Assembly: GCA_023415375.1 (NCBI GenBank)
Contig: JAEZKW010000362.1
Coordinates: 1 to 15,138, forward strand
From: Bacillota bacterium
Lineage (GTDB): Bacteria > Bacillota > UBA4882 > UBA8346
Direction: 5' to 3'
DNA: 15,138 nucleotides
Below the pieces are notes generated by a model that worked only from the letters and a program-made list of their open reading frames with translations, was not told the DNA's origin and ran no database searches. Shown piece after piece: positions 14,639 to 15,138 of this stretch. Numbering within the stretch: position 1 is the stretch's first letter; each line of letters starts with the position of its first letter. The position numbers and the translations under genes are program-made.

Positions 14639-15138
14639 TTATGATATCAGCCAATGTGCGCTTTGGTGTATAATTTGGCGATAGCTCTCATTTTTAAACG
14701 CTTCAAGATTATGGCCGGGCATTAGATAAACAACCTTTCCCATCCCATACTGATGAGCCCAAACAGCAGGCCAAAATTTATCCTCATAACTATATTCCAA
14801 TATAATTATCTTATCGGAAAAAGTATCAAATTCGAAGCGGTAAGGTTCTTCCTTCATTTTAAACTTTTCAACTCCGGCCACAATCTCGTGTTCGGGAGTA
14901 ACAACCCTAAATTCCAATGGTTCCATCGGTGGATGTCCTGTAAAACGGGCACCTATCAACTGAGCCAATTCGTAGTGAGCTTGAAGTGAAATTCCGTTAT
15001 GAATGACAAGCAGGCCACCCCCGCTACTTACAAACGATAAAAGCCCTGCTACATACTGGGGCGCTATTCTTTGGTCCCAACAGTCCGTATAAGAAATACA
15101 AAGTTGAAAATCTTTTAACTTTGCTGCGGAAAAAAACT
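14639..15138 (-). CDS. ThuA-domain (trehalose utilisation-like) protein, 5' end outside the window
   Basis: The frame stays open from the stop at 14639 to the window edge, giving 166 full codons including the stop, so the gene start lies beyond 15138; a methionine ending at 14968 is internal. The visible C-terminal part has features of the ThuA fold, a class I glutamine amidotransferase-like domain of unclear activity: SYTDCWDQR, then a glycine-rich GGGLLVIHNGIS and LIGARFTGHPP with the histidine common in the family, and near the end WAHQYGMGKVVYLMPGHN. ThuA proteins often lie in sugar-uptake clusters, but nothing beyond the edge can be seen. No catalytic cysteine of a true amidotransferase can be assigned. 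The terminator at 14478-14509 lies downstream. Confidence 0.8.
   Translation of the reverse strand, partial: FFSAAKLKDFQLCISYTDCWDQRIAPQYVAGLLSFVSSGGGLLVIHNGISLQAHYELAQLIGARFTGHPPMEPLEFRVVTPEHEIVAGVEKFKMKEEPYRFEFDTFSDKIIILEYSYEDKFWPAVWAHQYGMGKVVYLMPGHNLEAFKNESYRQIIHQSAHWLIS

Noticed and set aside
1..15138. CRISPR arrays, insertion sequences, prophage attachment sites
   Set aside because: No regularly spaced long repeats, transposase or integrase genes, or terminal inverted repeats were seen; the tRNA genes show no duplicated 3' end inside the window.

Overview
The window looks like chromosomal DNA of an anaerobic, low-to-moderate G+C bacterium of the Bacillota (Clostridia-like). The grounds are strong GGAGG-type ribosome binding sites, T-tract terminators, TTGACA/TATAAT-type promoters, a Thermotoga-type DAHP synthase, and a TRAP transporter beside a LarA homologue. 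The species cannot be named from the sequence. Apart from rluA, every gene reads on the minus strand, so the layout is best read from right to left.

Right edge (about 13441-15138): a 5'-truncated ThuA-like gene runs in from beyond the window on the minus strand. It converges with an RluA-type pseudouridine synthase gene on the plus strand, and a bidirectional terminator lies between them. The rluA promoter sits so close to its ATG that the mRNA may be leaderless. An AT-rich gene-free stretch (12971-13440) separates rluA from the block to its left.

Centre (3716-12970, minus strand): a catabolic block in transcription order. It comprises a methyl-accepting chemotaxis protein, a DUF1537 four-carbon acid-sugar kinase (dtnK/otnK type), pdxA2, a cyclase-family metal hydrolase, a LarA-type nickel-pincer racemase/epimerase, and the TRAP transporter genes dctP, dctQ and dctM. 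It ends in a strong terminator. The kinase plus PdxA2 is the known route from 4-phospho-D-threonate or 4-phospho-D-erythronate to dihydroxyacetone phosphate. D-threonate and D-erythronate differ only at C2, the carbon LarA enzymes act on. The LarA homologue may therefore be a C2-epimerase that funnels both acids into one kinase, with the cyclase-family enzyme possibly opening the lactones. This combination is the most interesting system here; it is inference, not proof.

Left (193-3569, minus strand): an aromatic amino acid operon, aroF (DAHP synthase with N-terminal regulatory domain), tyrA (prephenate dehydrogenase with C-terminal ACT domain) and a PHP-domain phosphoesterase, with overlapping or near-overlapping genes. 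It has a clear promoter, and its leader carries a large symmetric inverted repeat. Downstream, a separate promoter drives tRNA-Val(TAC) and tRNA-Asp(GTC); the leader between that promoter and tRNA-Val carries three 14-bp direct repeats.
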